DNA of 64,000 nt, taken from assembly GCA_026225215.1 (NCBI GenBank), contig JAMFSI010000167.1, forward strand, positions 1 to 64,000. Direction: 5' to 3'. A program made the translations under genes and the position numbers. The notes below the pieces were generated by a model. The model saw only the letters and a program-made list of their open reading frames with translations, ran no database searches and had not been told where the DNA came from. The stretch is from Sphingomonas palustris. Lineage in GTDB: Bacteria; Pseudomonadota; Alphaproteobacteria; Sphingomonadales; Sphingomonadaceae. Below are positions 29,920 to 39,704 of this stretch, one piece after another. Numbering within the stretch: the first letter of the stretch is position 1; every line of letters starts with the position of its first letter.

Positions 29920-29970
29920 CAATCTAATCGAGTCGATTAAACTGTCAAGGGAGATAATCGATTCGATTAA
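29920..29970 (-). promoter_or_regulatory. Promoter with two 15-bp palindromic operators upstream of the amidohydrolase operon
   Basis: TAATCGAGTCGATTA (29925-29939) and TAATCGATTCGATTA (29955-29969), centres exactly 30 bp apart; TTGACA on the minus strand (29948-29943) between them with TAGATT 16 nt downstream. Confidence 0.7.
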
Positions 29971-30209
29971 TGGTGTCGTGTTGAGCGGGCTAACGGCGCT
30001 GTCAGTCAATGCTATCAACGCTTGCCAGGTGGCACCACATCGCCGTTGGTCGCAACACACATCGAGCAACCGGATTCGCGCCATTGACGTTTCCCAGCGC
30101 GATGAGGTGCTGACGGGATGGAGCAGGAAAAAACAGACATGAGTTGGCAAAGCTCGCGGGCCTGGTGATGCCCTGTATGGAAGCTCACAAAACCTTTTCG
30201 CACGAACCT

Positions 30210-31265
30210 CTACAGGGGGGCATGGTCCAATTTGGGCAACACATGCCGCGCAAACAGATCGGCCTCTGCCGCATGGGGATAGCCGGACAGGATGAAGGCA
30301 TCGATGCCCATGGCGCGGTACATGATGAGCTTGGCCAGCACTTGATCGGGGTCTCCGACTATGGCCGCACCACAGCCGGAGCGGGCCTGCCCAATGCCCG
30401 TCCAGAGATTATCCTCCACATAGCCATCAATGGCGCGTTGGCGCAGCGCCGTCTGAGCCTGAACGCCGACGGATTGTGAATCCAGCGAGCTGGCGCGGAT
30501 CGCAGCGCCCTGCGCAAGGTCGAGTTTTGACAGCAGGCGGCTGGCGGCGGCCCGCGCTTCCGTTTCCGTTTCGCGCACGACCACATGCACGCGGTACCCG
30601 AAGCGGAGCGTCCGGCCGTGACGGGCTGCGCGGGCCTTCATGTCCGCGATGATGGCCCCGATCTCCTCGCGTGTGTCGGGCCACATCAGATAGACATCGC
30701 AGCCTTGCGCCGCCGCTTCCCGCGCATCCGGCGAGAGGCCACCGAAATAGAACAGCGGTGCCTTGCCCGATACGGTGGCGATCCTGGGGGGATCGACCTT
30801 GATCTGCCAATATTCCCCCTGATGATCGAGCGGCTGTCCGTCGAGTAGGGTTCTGAGCATGGAAATCGCCTCGACCGTGCGGCCATAGCGGGCAGCGGAG
30901 CCAAGCATCTCCCCCGGCATTTCGGACGAGATGATATTCACCTTGAGGCGACCACCGAGCATTCGGTCGATCGTGGCGATCTGCCGGGCCAGTTGGGGCG
31001 GCCAGCTTTCTCCAATACGGACCGCCATCAGCAGAGCCAGACGGCGCAACATCGGCGCTATGCCTGCCGCGAAAGCCGTCGTGTCGATCCCCAGCGTATA
31101 GCCTGATGGCAACAGGATATTGTCAAAACCGACGTTTTCTGCCTGCAGGACAATATCGCGGCAATGCTCCCAGCTTGACCGCAGCCGTTGGTCAGGCACA
31201 CCGAGAAATTCATAATCATCGTCACACAGCGCCGAAAACCAGCTGACTTCACAAGGGCCGGTCAC
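30210..31265 (-). CDS. LLM-class flavin-dependent oxidoreductase (SsuD-like)
   Basis: ENVGFDNILLPSGYTLGIDTTAFAAGIAPM, RLALLMAVRIGESWPPQLARQIATIDRMLGGRLKVNIISSEMPGE, PLFYFGGLSPDAREAAA. Confidence 0.9.
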   Translation of the reverse strand: MTGPCEVSWFSALCDDDYEFLGVPDQRLRSSWEHCRDIVLQAENVGFDNILLPSGYTLGIDTTAFAAGIAPMLRRLALLMAVRIGESWPPQLARQIATIDRMLGGRLKVNIISSEMPGEMLGSAARYGRTVEAISMLRTLLDGQPLDHQGEYWQIKVDPPRIATVSGKAPLFYFGGLSPDAREAAAQGCDVYLMWPDTREEIGAIIADMKARAARHGRTLRFGYRVHVVVRETETEARAAASRLLSKLDLAQGAAIRASSLDSQSVGVQAQTALRQRAIDGYVEDNLWTGIGQARSGCGAAIVGDPDQVLAKLIMYRAMGIDAFILSGYPHAAEADLFARHVLPKLDHAPL

Positions 31266-32866
31266 CGCCCATTCTCAGTCGCGGTGCGGGAATCGGGTAT
31301 GCCGAGCGCGGCCAGCGCATCCATCCGATCCCGGTCAGGCCAGTGCAGTATGCGTATCGTTTCACCAAAGGCGATCATGCGCTCTGTGCGCTTGTCATAG
31401 CGCGGCCATGCCAGGCCGAGCGCCGGGGTTGCCGGATCGCCAGTCGCAGCGAAGGCAATGAGCGCGGCTTGCATACGGTCGGAAAGGGTACGATCCGCCG
31501 CCGTCCAGTCGCGCGTGCGACGCGGCCCGTTCAGACTGTCAAAAGTGCCGAGCCAATAGGGCACATCGTCGGTGTGATTGATACCCGTCGTCCGGGGATC
31601 GAGGTCGGAGAAACGCACGCCCGCGTTGTAGGGATGACGGCGATCGAACCAATAGGCATAAACGGGCGCTTTGCCATTCGCGACCTGCGCCTGCGCCCAG
31701 CTTCGCATCATGGTGGAAAAGCCGATGTCATGCGCGAGCGCCCGCGCCGCGCCCGGCACCTGGAGGTCGGTCTGGGTGGGATAAAGCCGCAGCACCGCCT
31801 CTGCATTCTTCCCGAACTGGGCCGCGACCGCCGTGCGATAAGCCGCCAGGTCGGCGGCGGATGCCAGCGGTATCAGCGCCTCGTCGCGCACCGTGCCCAA
31901 CAGGATCGGCACATCGGCTGCGGCATGGGCGGCATAAAGTGCAGCGGGGGAACGGGGCAGGATCTGCCCATCGACGATAGGACGCGCGATGGGGCCTTGC
32001 ACCGCGACAAAGCGATCCGCGGGAATGCGTCGCAGGGCCGCAAGATCGGCTGCGCCCAAGGCTGCCTGCAATGCCTTGCCTTGTTTTTCGGCGGCATCCA
32101 GCGTGGTCAGCTGATCGGTGGTGGCCGAGCTATAGACGGATCCGCTCAGTGCCGCGATCCGCTGAAACAGGCCGTGCGCTTGCGGGCTGACTTGCAACAG
32201 CGCAATAGCCATGGCCCCTGCCGACTGGCCCATGATCGTCACTCGCCCCGGATCGCCGCCAAAGCTCGCGATATTGTCCCGCACCCACCGCAGCGCGGCA
32301 ATCTGGTCCATCAGGCCGAAATTGCCGGATGCGTGACCGGGCGCTTCGGCGGAGAGTTCCGGCAGGGCGAGAAAACCCAATGCGCCGAGACGATAATGGA
32401 TGCCGACGACAACCGCGCCTTTCGCCGCCAGCGCGTCGCCCCGATACAGCGGCTTGCGCGCCGATCCCGCAACGAAAGACCCGCCGTGGATATAGACGAT
32501 GACCGGCAGTTTCACGTCGCGTGCGGCCCCCGGCGGCGCCCAGATGTTGAGCGTCAGGCAATCTTCGGCGATCGGGTCGTCCCCGACATAATAGGCGATG
32601 CCATGGTCGCGCAGGGGCTGCATGCAAGCGGGGCCGAACTGCGTCGCGGAGAGGGTGGCATGCCGAACGGCTGGCGGCTGCGGCGGCTGCCATCGCAAGT
32701 CGCCAACCGGCGGCGCGGCGAACGGCAAGCCGAGCCATGCCTGAACGCCACTGTCCAGCACTGTGCCTGCGACTGGACCCTGCGCTGTCGGCACCGGTTG
32801 GGCCGCCAGCGGACCGGCGATTAAAGCCAGGGCAATAGCCAATGCGAAAGCCGGCGCGCGCGCCAT
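31262..32866 (-). CDS. Carboxylesterase type B (secreted)
   Basis: Signal peptide MARAPAFALAIALALIAGPLAAQ; EDCLTLNIWAPPG; VTIMGQSAGAMAIALL (GxSxG); ATGA overlap with the upstream gene. Confidence 0.93.
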   Translation of the reverse strand: MARAPAFALAIALALIAGPLAAQPVPTAQGPVAGTVLDSGVQAWLGLPFAAPPVGDLRWQPPQPPAVRHATLSATQFGPACMQPLRDHGIAYYVGDDPIAEDCLTLNIWAPPGAARDVKLPVIVYIHGGSFVAGSARKPLYRGDALAAKGAVVVGIHYRLGALGFLALPELSAEAPGHASGNFGLMDQIAALRWVRDNIASFGGDPGRVTIMGQSAGAMAIALLQVSPQAHGLFQRIAALSGSVYSSATTDQLTTLDAAEKQGKALQAALGAADLAALRRIPADRFVAVQGPIARPIVDGQILPRSPAALYAAHAAADVPILLGTVRDEALIPLASAADLAAYRTAVAAQFGKNAEAVLRLYPTQTDLQVPGAARALAHDIGFSTMMRSWAQAQVANGKAPVYAYWFDRRHPYNAGVRFSDLDPRTTGINHTDDVPYWLGTFDSLNGPRRTRDWTAADRTLSDRMQAALIAFAATGDPATPALGLAWPRYDKRTERMIAFGETIRILHWPDRDRMDALAALGIPDSRTATENGR

Positions 32867-33774
32867 CACGGCAGCTTCTCCCCCCGCGCCGCGACCAGCA
32901 CATCGTACCATTGCTGCCGCGTCCAGATGAGCGAACGGGCGGCGCCGATCTCCGTCACGCGGGCGACATTCTGCGTGCCGACGATGGGGATAGGCCGCGC
33001 CGGATGCGCCATGATCCAGCTATAGGCGGCGGCAGCGCGGCTCGCCCCCGTTTCTTCTGCTTTGAGGTCGAGCGCCGCCGCCACACGCCGGCTGCGGGCA
33101 TCCTGCGGTGCTGCGATGCGCCCGCCACCGAGCGGTGACCAGGCCAGCAGGGCCATGCCCGTCGCCATGGCTTGATCGAACAGGCCGTTTTCCAGCGGCT
33201 CCAGGTGGAGCGGTGAAAATTCCGGCTGGTGGCTGGCGAGGGGCGTGTCGAGGAAGACGCTGAGCGCGCTGATCTGCGCTGCCGTATAATTGGACACGCC
33301 GATGGCGCGGATTTTGCCCGCCTGGACCGCATCCGCCAGCGCGCGGGCGACTTCCTGCGGATGGGTGAGGATGTCGGGACGGTGGATCTGGTACAGGTCG
33401 ATCTGCTCTACACCGAGCCGGGCCAGCGAATCGTCCAGCGCCTGGGCTAGATAGGCGGGGCTGCTGTCATAGGGCAGCGGGGGCAGGATGCCGCCCTTGG
33501 TTGCCAGCACCATTCGTTCCCGCAAACCGGGAGTTTGGGCGAACAGGCGGCCCAGCAGAGCCTCCGCATCGCCAAAGCCGTTCGCGCCGTCGAAGCCATA
33601 GATATCGGCGGTATCGAACAAAGTAACCCCGGCATCCAGCGCCGCCTCGACTAAGCGCCGGGCATCCGCGACGGTAGATTGGCCAAAGCGCCACATCCCC
33701 CATGCGATCGGGCCGACCGCAATTCCAGACTTGCCGAGATGGACGGATTCAGTGGTATGATTTAGGTGCGACAT
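32866..33774 (-). CDS. Aldo/keto reductase
   Basis: AALDAGVTLFDTADIYGFDGANGFGDAEALLGRLF, LVLATKGGI-type strand, GVSNYTAAQI, LLAWSPLGGGRI. Confidence 0.9.
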   Translation of the reverse strand: MSHLNHTTESVHLGKSGIAVGPIAWGMWRFGQSTVADARRLVEAALDAGVTLFDTADIYGFDGANGFGDAEALLGRLFAQTPGLRERMVLATKGGILPPLPYDSSPAYLAQALDDSLARLGVEQIDLYQIHRPDILTHPQEVARALADAVQAGKIRAIGVSNYTAAQISALSVFLDTPLASHQPEFSPLHLEPLENGLFDQAMATGMALLAWSPLGGGRIAAPQDARSRRVAAALDLKAEETGASRAAAAYSWIMAHPARPIPIVGTQNVARVTEIGAARSLIWTRQQWYDVLVAARGEKLP

Positions 33775-33782
33775 CGTTGTCA
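33769..33782. promoter_or_regulatory. Candidate LacI-family operator site A (CGACATCGTTGTCA)
   Basis: 14-mer identical to the reverse complement of 40471-40484; lies between the divergent AKR and Gfo/Idh/MocA genes. Confidence 0.65.
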
Positions 33783-33800
33783 CCCATAGGATCAAGCATA

Positions 33801-34889
33801 GTGGTAGAGCAAGTACGTTACGGCCTGGTCGGCACCGGCATGATGGCCGCCGAACATATCAATAATCTCGCACTCACCCCGGGAGCGATCGTCACGGCGA
33901 TCGCCGATCCGGCGGAAACCTCGCTCGACTGGGCGCGGATGACGCTGGGCGAAAGGGCGCACGGCGTTCAGTCCTTTGCGGACGGCGCGGAGCTGGCGAA
34001 AAGCGGGCTTGTCGATGCGGTGATCGTCGCCAGTCCCAATTTTACGCACCGTAGCGTCCTCGAACCGCTGTTCGATGCGGAGCTGGCGATCCTGTGCGAA
34101 AAACCGCTTGCCACCACTCTCGACGATGCACGCTGGATCGTGGAACAGGCCGATAAATCCTCCCGCCCCTTTTGGACGGCGATGGAATATCGCTACATGC
34201 CGCCCGCCGTCGAATTCGTCGCACAAGTGCATGGCGGCCGTATCGGCAAGCTTCGCATGCTGACGCTGCGCGAGCATCGCTTTCCCTTCCTGCCCAAGGT
34301 CGGCGACTGGAACCGCTTCAACCGCAACACGGGCGGCACCATGGTCGAGAAATGCTGCCATTTCTTCGACCTGATGCGGCTGGTTGTGCAGTCGGAGGCG
34401 GTGCGCGTCTATTGCTCCGGCGCGATGGACGTGAACCACCGCGATGAGCGCTATGACGGTGAGACGCCGGACATCATCGACAACAGCTTCACCACCGTCG
34501 ATTTCGCCAACGGGGTGCGCGCGATGCTCGACTTGTCGATGTTCGCGGACGGGGCGGAGAATCAGGAGGAAATCACGGCGGTTGGCGACAAGGCGCGCCT
34601 CGACGTGCTGATCCCGGAGGGCGCGTTGGTTTTCAGCCCGCGCATGGGATATCATCGGCCCAAGAATGTCGAGCGCCGGGTCGTTGCCGTTGACCAGACG
34701 ATACTCGACGCTGGCCATCATCATGGTTCGACCTTCTATCAGCACCAGAAGTTCATCGCCGCCGTGCGCGGCGAGGGCCCGGTCGAGGTGACGGCGCGCG
34801 ACGGCCTGCTGGCGGTTGCGATCGGCACGGCAGCGGAGATCAGCGCGCGCGAACATCGCGTCGTGGAAATGGCCGAACTGGGGTTTTGA
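33801..34889 (+). CDS. Gfo/Idh/MocA family oxidoreductase
   Basis: VRYGLVGTGMMAAEHINNLALTPGAIVTAIADP, CEKPLATTLDDARWIVEQAD; GTG start at 33801. Confidence 0.9.
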   Translation: MVEQVRYGLVGTGMMAAEHINNLALTPGAIVTAIADPAETSLDWARMTLGERAHGVQSFADGAELAKSGLVDAVIVASPNFTHRSVLEPLFDAELAILCEKPLATTLDDARWIVEQADKSSRPFWTAMEYRYMPPAVEFVAQVHGGRIGKLRMLTLREHRFPFLPKVGDWNRFNRNTGGTMVEKCCHFFDLMRLVVQSEAVRVYCSGAMDVNHRDERYDGETPDIIDNSFTTVDFANGVRAMLDLSMFADGAENQEEITAVGDKARLDVLIPEGALVFSPRMGYHRPKNVERRVVAVDQTILDAGHHHGSTFYQHQKFIAAVRGEGPVEVTARDGLLAVAIGTAAEISAREHRVVEMAELGF

Positions 34890-34911
34890 TGCTTTCGCCA
34901 GCCTGTGCGGA

Positions 34912-35940
34912 TCAGCGGCGCAAAACACCACCGGTAGATTCGCGGCGGATGAGTTCGAAGGGGACTTCCCGCGAGGCCTTCTCCGCAGAGGGTGCGAGCA
35001 GCAGATCGGCGGCCTGAAAACCCAGCTCGCGGGTCGGCTGGCGGATGGTGGTGAGCGGCGGCCACACGAAACTGGCCAGCGCATCGTCACCGAAACCCGC
35101 GACGGACAGCGCGCCGGGCACCGCCAGCCCGCGTCTGTGGGCAACGCTGAGCACGCCCGCCGCCATTTCGTCGTTGGATGCGAATATAGCGGTCGGCGGC
35201 TCGGCCAACGCCAGCAGCGCCTCCGCCGCCGCCGCTCCTGAGGCAAAGTCGTAGCTTCCCTGGCGGATAAGCCTGGGATCGGGCGTGCGGCCGGCGTCGG
35301 TCAGCGCGGCCACGAACCCGGCATGCCGCGATGCGCTGGCGGCGTAGCTGGGGTGGCCGATGACAAAGCCGATACGTTCATGCCCCAATGCGAGCAGATG
35401 GCGCGTCATGGCATCTGCGGCAGCATGATTGTCGATAAATACCGCCGAGGAACGAACGACATCCGACGGTGTGACCCGGACAAAAGGAACGCCGCGCCGT
35501 TCCAGCAGTTCGAGCACATCGTGCCGGTCCGACGCGGGCGGGGTCAGGATCAATCCGTCGATGCCTGTGGTGTCGATCAGGCTTTCTATTTCCTCGATCA
35601 GGTGTGCGGAGCGATGATCATAGGGCTGCGCAATCATGCGGACGCTGTCCTGACGGCAGCGGTCGTGAATGCCCGATTGCATTTCGTAGACATAAAAGGG
35701 GCTGGGATTGTCACAAGCCAGCGCAATCTGAAACGTGCGATGGCCCACCAGGCTGCGGGCGGCGGCGCTGGGACGAAAATTGAGCTGCTTGATCGCGGCT
35801 AATACGCGACTGCGCGCATCGTCGGACACGCGCGGCTGGTTGTTGAGGACGCGGGATACTGTTTTGATCGACACCCCAGATTCGCGGGATACATCCTTGA
35901 TCGTAGCGCGCAAACGGGTGTCCTCAGCTGCGATCGGCAT
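34912..35940 (-). CDS. LacI family transcriptional regulator
   Basis: ATIKDVSRESGVSIKTVSRVLNNQPRVSDDARSRVLAAIKQLNFRPSAAARSL. Confidence 0.94.
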   Translation of the reverse strand: MPIAAEDTRLRATIKDVSRESGVSIKTVSRVLNNQPRVSDDARSRVLAAIKQLNFRPSAAARSLVGHRTFQIALACDNPSPFYVYEMQSGIHDRCRQDSVRMIAQPYDHRSAHLIEEIESLIDTTGIDGLILTPPASDRHDVLELLERRGVPFVRVTPSDVVRSSAVFIDNHAAADAMTRHLLALGHERIGFVIGHPSYAASASRHAGFVAALTDAGRTPDPRLIRQGSYDFASGAAAAEALLALAEPPTAIFASNDEMAAGVLSVAHRRGLAVPGALSVAGFGDDALASFVWPPLTTIRQPTRELGFQAADLLLAPSAEKASREVPFELIRRESTGGVLRR

Positions 35941-36088
35941 CGTCTCGTCCTTTGGGGTCATTCTTTGGCATGAGCAATGGCCATCCGCCCTGGCCATCCG
36001 CAATGAGTAGCACGCATTCTCCGCCATGTGACAGCGTACATCGATCGCATCACGTTTGGGTCGGGTTAGACGGCCCCGCCATCTAAAA

Positions 36089-36102
36089 TACGAACGTTGT
36101 CA
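36089..36102. promoter_or_regulatory. Candidate LacI-family operator site B (TACGAACGTTGTCA)
   Basis: Shares the half-site CGTTGTCA with sites A and C; lies between the LacI and TonB receptor genes. Confidence 0.45.
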
Positions 36103-36178
36103 TGTTTCATGCAAAAAATGTCTTCTCTATAATAACAGTAGAGATTATAGCGGCTCTGCCATTACAGGGAGGCTTACG

Positions 36179-38434
36179 GTGAACAGGATATTTTCTACCC
36201 TCACGCTGCTGGGAGGAACGGCATTAGCTACCGGTGTTTTTGGGGCCGGAATCGCCCATGCACAAGCAGCGAACGCGCCGGAGCAGGTGGCGCCGAACGA
36301 TGCAGCCTCTTCACCAACTGGCGGTGACATCGTTGTCACAGCGCGATTCCGTAGTGAAAAACTCCAGAATGTTCCTATCGCGATTTCGGTGGTCAACGGG
36401 GACACGGCAGAATCGCGTAACCTGAATACAATCCAGGACATTGCCGCTACCGTACCCACCCTCGATTTCCGGAACGGCGCGTCCAACAAGGATCGCAACA
36501 TCTTCATCCGCGGCATCGGCACCATCACCACCTCGCCGGGCGTCGAATCGTCCGTCTCCACCGTGGTCGATGGCGTGGTGCTGGTTCGGCCGGGGCAGGC
36601 GACTTTCGATCTGGTCGATCTGGAGCGCATCGAGGTTCTGCGTGGGCCGCAGGGTACGTTGTTCGGCAAGAACGCATCGGCAGGTGTGGTCAACATCATC
36701 ACCAAGGCGCCTTCCGATCATCAGACCGGTGTGATCGACCTTGGCTATTATCAGGGCAATGAGGAGCGCCTGCGCGCCGGCCTCTCCGGTCCGATCAACG
36801 ACTGGCTCGGCTATTCGATCAGCGGCCTTTATGGCAAATTCGACGGCAACGTCCGCAATCTCGGCACCGGTGACGAGGTCAATGGCTACGAGCGCTGGGG
36901 TGGACGCGGTAAGCTGGTCGCCAAGCCGACCAGCAACCTGACCATCACCCTGGCCGGTGATTATCTGCATAACAAAGACACGACGCCGACCGGCGTCTAT
37001 TCCAGCACCGCCGGCAGCGCGCCGCTGGCCGGGCTCCTCGCGCTGGAAGGTGTTACCGCAAGCGCCGACAACAGAATCGTGAACACCAACTTTGATACGC
37101 ATGTGTTCGACGATAATTATGGCGGTGCGGTGACGGCGGAATGGCGACCGGGCGACTATACCGTGACCTCCATCACCGCCTATCGCCAATGGAAAAACTA
37201 TCAGACGCAGGACTGGGATCAACGGTCACTTCTTGCGATCGGCGTCCCACAGGGTGTCGACAATGGCCATGTCAGCTTCGACCAGTTCAGTCAGGAACTG
37301 CGCCTCGCTTCCCCGCAGGGCCGTCTGATCGACTATGTCGTCGGCGCTTATTATTTACACGCCAACACCGATGAGCGTTACCAGCGCACGGTGACGCAGC
37401 TTTTCGCAGGCAATACCACCCAGACCAACACGGGCATCGCTTATTACGGCACCAAAGCCGACAATCTGGCGCTGTTCGGCGAAGCGAACCTGCATGCGAC
37501 GGACAAGTTGACCTTCATCCTCGGCGGGCGCCTGATCTATGACAAGCTGTCCTATTATGACCAGCGCAACTCCGACACGGCGACGGGCGTAGCGGGCATC
37601 CGCCCTTCCATCGGGTTCAATACCGGCAGCACTGACCGGGTGGATGGAAGTGGCCGCGTCGGCGTGCAATATAAGGTGGTCCCGCAGGCAACGATCTATG
37701 CGACCTATTCGCGCGGATACAAGGGGCCGGCCTATAACGCCTTCTTCAACATGCAGGTGTTCGACCAGCACGCTCTCGCACCCGAAACCTCGAACAGCTA
37801 TGAAGTCGGCCTGAAGGGCAGCGCACTGAATGGGCAGATCTCGGGCAGCATCGCGGGCTATTGGACGGATATTTCCGGCTATCAGGCGAATTATCAGGAC
37901 AGCTTTTTGGGAGCGCCCGTCACCCGCCTGATCAACGCCGGATCAGTACGGACGCGGGGCATCGAGGTGGACCTGGCCGCTCGTCCGAGCAGCCAGCTGA
38001 CGCTGAACTTCGCGGGTGTATATAGCAACGCGCGGATCAAGCACTTCCTGTGCCCGGCTGCGACCGTTTGCCCCGATTATGACGGCGATACCCTGCCTTT
38101 CGCGCCTGACTGGAAGCTGAGCGGCGGCGGCGCCTATCGCATCCCGGTCGGCGATGCATTGGGTGTCGAATTGCAGAGCGACTGGACGTTCCGCAGCGAC
38201 ACCCAGTTCTCCCTGACCCAGACGCCGGGCACCATCCAGCCGTCCTACGGGATATGGAATGCCAGCATTGCTCTCCTCAGCGAAGGCAAATGGGAAGTCA
38301 GAGGCCTGGTGAAAAACCTTCTGAACACCCATTACTCCGACGGGCTGGGCAGTGGCACAGCGGCAGGTCTGGTGCGCTTCGTCCCGCGCGATGATGATCG
38401 CTATTTCGGCGTCAACGCGCGCTATAACTTCTGA
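36179..38434 (+). CDS. TonB-dependent receptor
   Basis: DIVVTARFRSEKLQNVPIAISVVNG, RIEVLRGPQGTLFGKNASAGVVNIITKAP; GTG at 36179 with AGGGAGG upstream. Confidence 0.95.
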   Translation: MNRIFSTLTLLGGTALATGVFGAGIAHAQAANAPEQVAPNDAASSPTGGDIVVTARFRSEKLQNVPIAISVVNGDTAESRNLNTIQDIAATVPTLDFRNGASNKDRNIFIRGIGTITTSPGVESSVSTVVDGVVLVRPGQATFDLVDLERIEVLRGPQGTLFGKNASAGVVNIITKAPSDHQTGVIDLGYYQGNEERLRAGLSGPINDWLGYSISGLYGKFDGNVRNLGTGDEVNGYERWGGRGKLVAKPTSNLTITLAGDYLHNKDTTPTGVYSSTAGSAPLAGLLALEGVTASADNRIVNTNFDTHVFDDNYGGAVTAEWRPGDYTVTSITAYRQWKNYQTQDWDQRSLLAIGVPQGVDNGHVSFDQFSQELRLASPQGRLIDYVVGAYYLHANTDERYQRTVTQLFAGNTTQTNTGIAYYGTKADNLALFGEANLHATDKLTFILGGRLIYDKLSYYDQRNSDTATGVAGIRPSIGFNTGSTDRVDGSGRVGVQYKVVPQATIYATYSRGYKGPAYNAFFNMQVFDQHALAPETSNSYEVGLKGSALNGQISGSIAGYWTDISGYQANYQDSFLGAPVTRLINAGSVRTRGIEVDLAARPSSQLTLNFAGVYSNARIKHFLCPAATVCPDYDGDTLPFAPDWKLSGGGAYRIPVGDALGVELQSDWTFRSDTQFSLTQTPGTIQPSYGIWNASIALLSEGKWEVRGLVKNLLNTHYSDGLGSGTAAGLVRFVPRDDDRYFGVNARYNF

Positions 38435-38481
38435 GGAAAGCAAGCGGGCGGTGGTCTCACGGGACTACCGCCTGTATTTGT

Positions 38482-39693
38482 TCAATCTGCCGATAGCCTG
38501 CGCGGCAGCATGAGGTTCAGCCAGCCCCACGCGAGGAAGTAGGAGGAAACCCCGAACACAAACAGTGGCGCATAGCCAAGCCCTGCCGTGAGAACCAGTC
38601 CGGCGCTTTTGGTCAGTACCATGCCGCCGAGATTGCCGCAGAAAGCACCAAAGCTGGTTACGCGGCCAATCTCGCGCGAGGGCACGATATCGGCGATCAG
38701 GGCGAACAGGCTGGTCGAGAAACCCTGGTGCCCCGCCAGTGTCAGCGCCAGCAGCGCCACCGCCCACCAATAGCTGTGCACCGTCAGCGCCAATGGCAGG
38801 GGCAGCACGCAGAAAGCCGAAACGAGCATGATCGTCTTGCGCGTGCGCTCGCCGCTCCATCCCCGGCGCATCAAGGCGGTGCCCACCAGGCCGGACAGGA
38901 GCGAACCGGCGGCCGAACCGCAATAGGCTACCGCCAGCGGCGGCCCGAGATGGAGACCGCTCAAGCCAAACTGCCGGCTGAAATAGTCGGGCATCCAGAA
39001 TAGCAGGAGCCACCAGGTCGCGTCGGACAGGACCTTGGCGATAGCGATAGCCCAGGTTCGCCTTTGCCGAAGGATCGAGCGGCGCGGTGCATTTTCCGGC
39101 ACCACTTCGTCGAGACGCTCCGGGAAAGTCAGGCCCCGCGTCACGGCGAGCCACAGCACGGACCAGACCAGACCCACCAGCCCGGCGGCCACGAATGTAC
39201 CTCGCCAGCCCCAGGCGGCGGCGGCGAAAGGAATAGCGAGCGGGGCCAGGATCGCTCCCAGGCTGGTGAAGGCATTGGTCATCCCGATCGCGGTCGAGCG
39301 CTGGTGTGGGGCAAAGATCGTGGTCAGCGTTTTCATGCCTGACGGCGTGCCCATCGCTTCCGTGGCGCCCAGCGTTATCCGGCTTAGCAGAAACTGCGCC
39401 ATGCTCCGCGACCAGCCATGCGTCAGCGCAGCCAGCGACCAGGACGCGACACCTACCGCATTGGCCCATTTCCAGCCGAGCCGATCCACGATCCATCCGG
39501 CCACCAGCAGGCCGCCGGCGACGCCCGCCTGAAACCAGGCCGCCAGCGTGCCATAATCATTGTCGGTCCAGTGCAGATCGGCGGAGATTATCGGCTTGAG
39601 CACCGAAATAATCTGCCGGTCCACGAGATTGAGTATCCCTGCCGTCAGGGCAAAGCCGAACAGCAGATTGCGACGACGCGAGGTCAGTTCCAC
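38482..39693 (-). CDS. MFS transporter (anion:cation symporter / hexuronate-type)
   Basis: NLVDRQIISVLKPIISADLHWTDNDYGTLAAWFQAG; 12 TM. Confidence 0.88.
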   Translation of the reverse strand: MELTSRRRNLLFGFALTAGILNLVDRQIISVLKPIISADLHWTDNDYGTLAAWFQAGVAGGLLVAGWIVDRLGWKWANAVGVASWSLAALTHGWSRSMAQFLLSRITLGATEAMGTPSGMKTLTTIFAPHQRSTAIGMTNAFTSLGAILAPLAIPFAAAAWGWRGTFVAAGLVGLVWSVLWLAVTRGLTFPERLDEVVPENAPRRSILRQRRTWAIAIAKVLSDATWWLLLFWMPDYFSRQFGLSGLHLGPPLAVAYCGSAAGSLLSGLVGTALMRRGWSGERTRKTIMLVSAFCVLPLPLALTVHSYWWAVALLALTLAGHQGFSTSLFALIADIVPSREIGRVTSFGAFCGNLGGMVLTKSAGLVLTAGLGYAPLFVFGVSSYFLAWGWLNLMLPRRLSAD

Positions 39694-39704
39694 CTATAAT
39701 GCGA

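Noticed and set aside
33792-35246. 484-aa minus-strand ORF
   Set aside because: Antisense of the Gfo/Idh/MocA gene and an alternate frame of LacI; composition typical of shadow ORFs.
36029-36042. TGACAGCGTACATC as a fourth LacI operator near the regulator start
   Set aside because: Only the left half resembles the site; too weak to call without footprint data.
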